DNA of 41,273 nucleotides from Planctomycetota bacterium (lineage in GTDB: Bacteria; Planctomycetota; Phycisphaerae; Phycisphaerales; Phycisphaeraceae), in contig JAIOPN010000048.1 in NCBI GenBank assembly GCA_021413865.1, positions 1 through 41,273 of the forward strand, written 5' to 3'. The position numbers and the translations under genes were made by a program. The notes under the pieces are model-generated. The model made no database searches. It saw only the letters and a list, made by a program, of their open reading frames with translations, and was not told the DNA's origin. This document shows, in pieces, positions 40,297 through 41,273 of the stretch (position 1 is its first letter; every line of letters starts with the position of its first letter).

Positions 40297-41102
40297 CTCT
40301 TCCCCGTCCGACGGCATACCGTCAGCTCGCCCGAGCGGGAGACGTCAAACCCCCGCCCCTTGATCGCGTTGAAGAAGATATCGGTGCACCTGCCGAAGAC
40401 CGAGTCGTCGTGGAGTTCGATGACGATGCAGTCCACGCGGTCGAGCCACCGAACGCAGCCCTCGGAAAACAGCACGCCCTCCGCCCCCTCGATGTCCACC
40501 TTCAGGATGGAGATGCGGTCGTGCCCGGACTTGGCGAGCAGGTCGGCGATACCCACGGCCTCGAGGTCGGACTTTTCATCAGGCCGGCACTCGCGCACCT
40601 GTCGGCTCCACTCCTCCCCGTCCCGGTACGCCGCCTCCGAAATCGTCAGCCGGCACGGGTGCGACCAGACGCCCGCGCGCACCGCCCTGGCGCGGCCGCC
40701 GTATGGGGCGATGTTTTTCACGAGCAGGGCGTGGTTCTCCGGGTCCGGCTCGATGGCGATCAGGTCGCAGGCGGGAAACCGCGAGAGAAAATAGGCGGAG
40801 GAGTAACCGACGTTGGCGCCGCAGTCCACGACCAGCGACACCGACTTGAACCCGTCCACACAGCCATATTCACGGTCGCGGAATACCTGCCGGAAAACCG
40901 CCAGGTCGCTGGTGGAGGCGCGGCAGCGCAACCGGTGACGCGCGGCGGGATCGGTCAGCGTGAACTCACGCCCCGCCAGCCCCAGCCGGAACCGCACCCG
41001 GTGCAGCCGGACCCGCAGCGCGGCGGATAGGCCCACTTCCCGGGCGTCGCTCCGGAACTGAAGCCAGCGCGTCCGGGGCCTGAGGAACCGTTTGATGGCC
41101 AT
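40293..41102 (-). CDS. FkbM-family methyltransferase
   Basis: The 269-residue class I SAM methyltransferase shows the FkbM core: VDCGANVGYSSAYFLSRFP (SAM-binding GANxG), IAIEPDPENHALL for the ribose, and ILKVDIEGAEGVLF, then VIELHD. Such enzymes O-methylate sugars or lipids. The start is set at ATG 41102 (MAIKRFLRP); an ATG at 41108 is close. Upstream codons (MRAGLLAGL) come from the inserted IS and are not part of the gene. The IS end at 41137 leaves only 34 bases of original upstream sequence, so its own promoter is probably lost or replaced. Confidence 0.85.
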   Translation of the reverse strand: MAIKRFLRPRTRWLQFRSDAREVGLSAALRVRLHRVRFRLGLAGREFTLTDPAARHRLRCRASTSDLAVFRQVFRDREYGCVDGFKSVSLVVDCGANVGYSSAYFLSRFPACDLIAIEPDPENHALLVKNIAPYGGRARAVRAGVWSHPCRLTISEAAYRDGEEWSRQVRECRPDEKSDLEAVGIADLLAKSGHDRISILKVDIEGAEGVLFSEGCVRWLDRVDCIVIELHDDSVFGRCTDIFFNAIKGRGFDVSRSGELTVCRRTGKS

Positions 41103-41136
41103 CAACATGGTGTGTCGCGGTGCATAAGACGGCCTA

Positions 41137-41273
41137 GGCTCTGTCTGAAAACTCTGTGAATCGCCGATGTTGAGCAGGCCGGCAAGGAGGCCGGCCCTCA
41201 TGCGACGACACGAACTGACAGATCAGGAATGGGAACTGGTTCATCCGCTCCTTCCTCCACGCACCGCCAGAAC
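41137..41273 (+). mobile_element. Partial insertion sequence (IS5-like), right contig end
   Basis: The sequence is identical (reverse complement) to 2-138 at the other contig end. It starts GGCTCTGTCTGAAAA after a TA dinucleotide that could be a target duplication. Transposase coding begins at 41200. The leader carries a 7-bp hairpin (41177-41183 with 41190-41196) whose loop is exactly AAGGAG. Confidence 0.8.
41200..41273 (+). CDS. Transposase N-terminus, partial (IS5-like)
   Basis: Starts MRRHELTDQEWELVHPLL; only the first 24 codons lie within the window. It is the same protein start as the left-end copy at 1-75, with the ribosome binding site in a hairpin loop. Confidence 0.75.
   Translation, partial: MRRHELTDQEWELVHPLLPPRTAR

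Noticed and set aside
1-41273. Composite transposon carrying the whole window
   Set aside because: The inverted IS ends fit, but 41 kb of mostly housekeeping genes (rho, thiC, uvrC, scpB) argues for chromosome; an assembly break at a repeat explains the ends better.
1-41273. CRISPR array or other regularly spaced repeats
   Set aside because: No direct repeats with uniform spacing were seen; repeats found are palindromic and scattered.

Overview
The window is a high-GC bacterial segment that looks like one whole contig. It most likely comes from a Planctomycetota member, plausibly class Phycisphaerae. The pointers are an exported protein with a planctomycete-style PEP-CTERM tail, a thiamine-phosphate synthase with an extra N-terminal domain, Gram-negative envelope genes (lipoproteins, a lipid-A-biosynthesis N-terminal domain protein), and paralogue types common in that phylum (Gfo/Idh/MocA oxidoreductase, PhyH, ceramidase-like protein). 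No rRNA, tRNA, phage or CRISPR array was seen, so the taxonomic call is an inference.

Both ends are the same 139 bases in inverted orientation (2-140 and 41135-41273). They are the terminal inverted repeat, leader and first 25 codons of an IS5-like transposase gene that reads outward at each end. The contig probably stopped in two copies of a multicopy insertion sequence. The left copy has cut an unusually AT-rich gene (116-643); the right copy sits 32 bases upstream of an FkbM methyltransferase.

Layout. 0.8-2.1 kb: a PEP-CTERM protein bracketed by two homologous REPIN-like palindromes. 2.1-3.9 kb (minus): a YggU-family gene and a short uvrC. 3.9-8.8 kb (plus): scpB, a lipoprotein, a DUF58 protein and a TgpA-type transglutaminase, overlapping or tightly packed. 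8.8-10 kb (minus): an SO_0444-type Cu/Zn export permease. 10.1-13.3 kb (plus): an ArnT-like glycosyltransferase, a DPM1-like glycosyltransferase and a lipid-A N-terminal domain protein, joined by 4-base stop/start overlaps. 13.3-15.3 kb: thiE and an amidohydrolase. 15.4-26.7 kb (all minus): addB, addA, a lipoprotein, znuA, znuC and znuB, then rho about 500 bases further downstream. 26.8-31.3 kb: a TPR-YggX fusion, sixA, a Gfo/Idh/MocA oxidoreductase, and thiC behind a clear TPP riboswitch. 31.3-38.4 kb: membrane proteins, PhyH, two exported proteins of unknown role, mscL, a class III aminotransferase and a ceramidase-like protein. 38.4-41.1 kb: a candidate small RNA, a small disordered protein, a SpoIID-domain lipoprotein and the FkbM methyltransferase.

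Themes. Thiamine synthesis appears as thiE plus riboswitch-controlled thiC. Zinc handling appears as the ZnuABC importer and a Cu/Zn exporter. DNA maintenance appears as AddAB, UvrC and ScpB. The strongest leads for something unusual are the TPR-YggX fusion, a Rho with a His/Gln-rich insert and no normal RNP motif, palindromes inserted in frame in coding genes (DUF58 and thiC), the REPIN-like pair, terminator-like hairpins placed directly before ribosome binding sites, and a promoter-to-terminator transcript with no ORF at about 38.5 kb. No multi-gene novel defence or biosynthetic system could be demonstrated.
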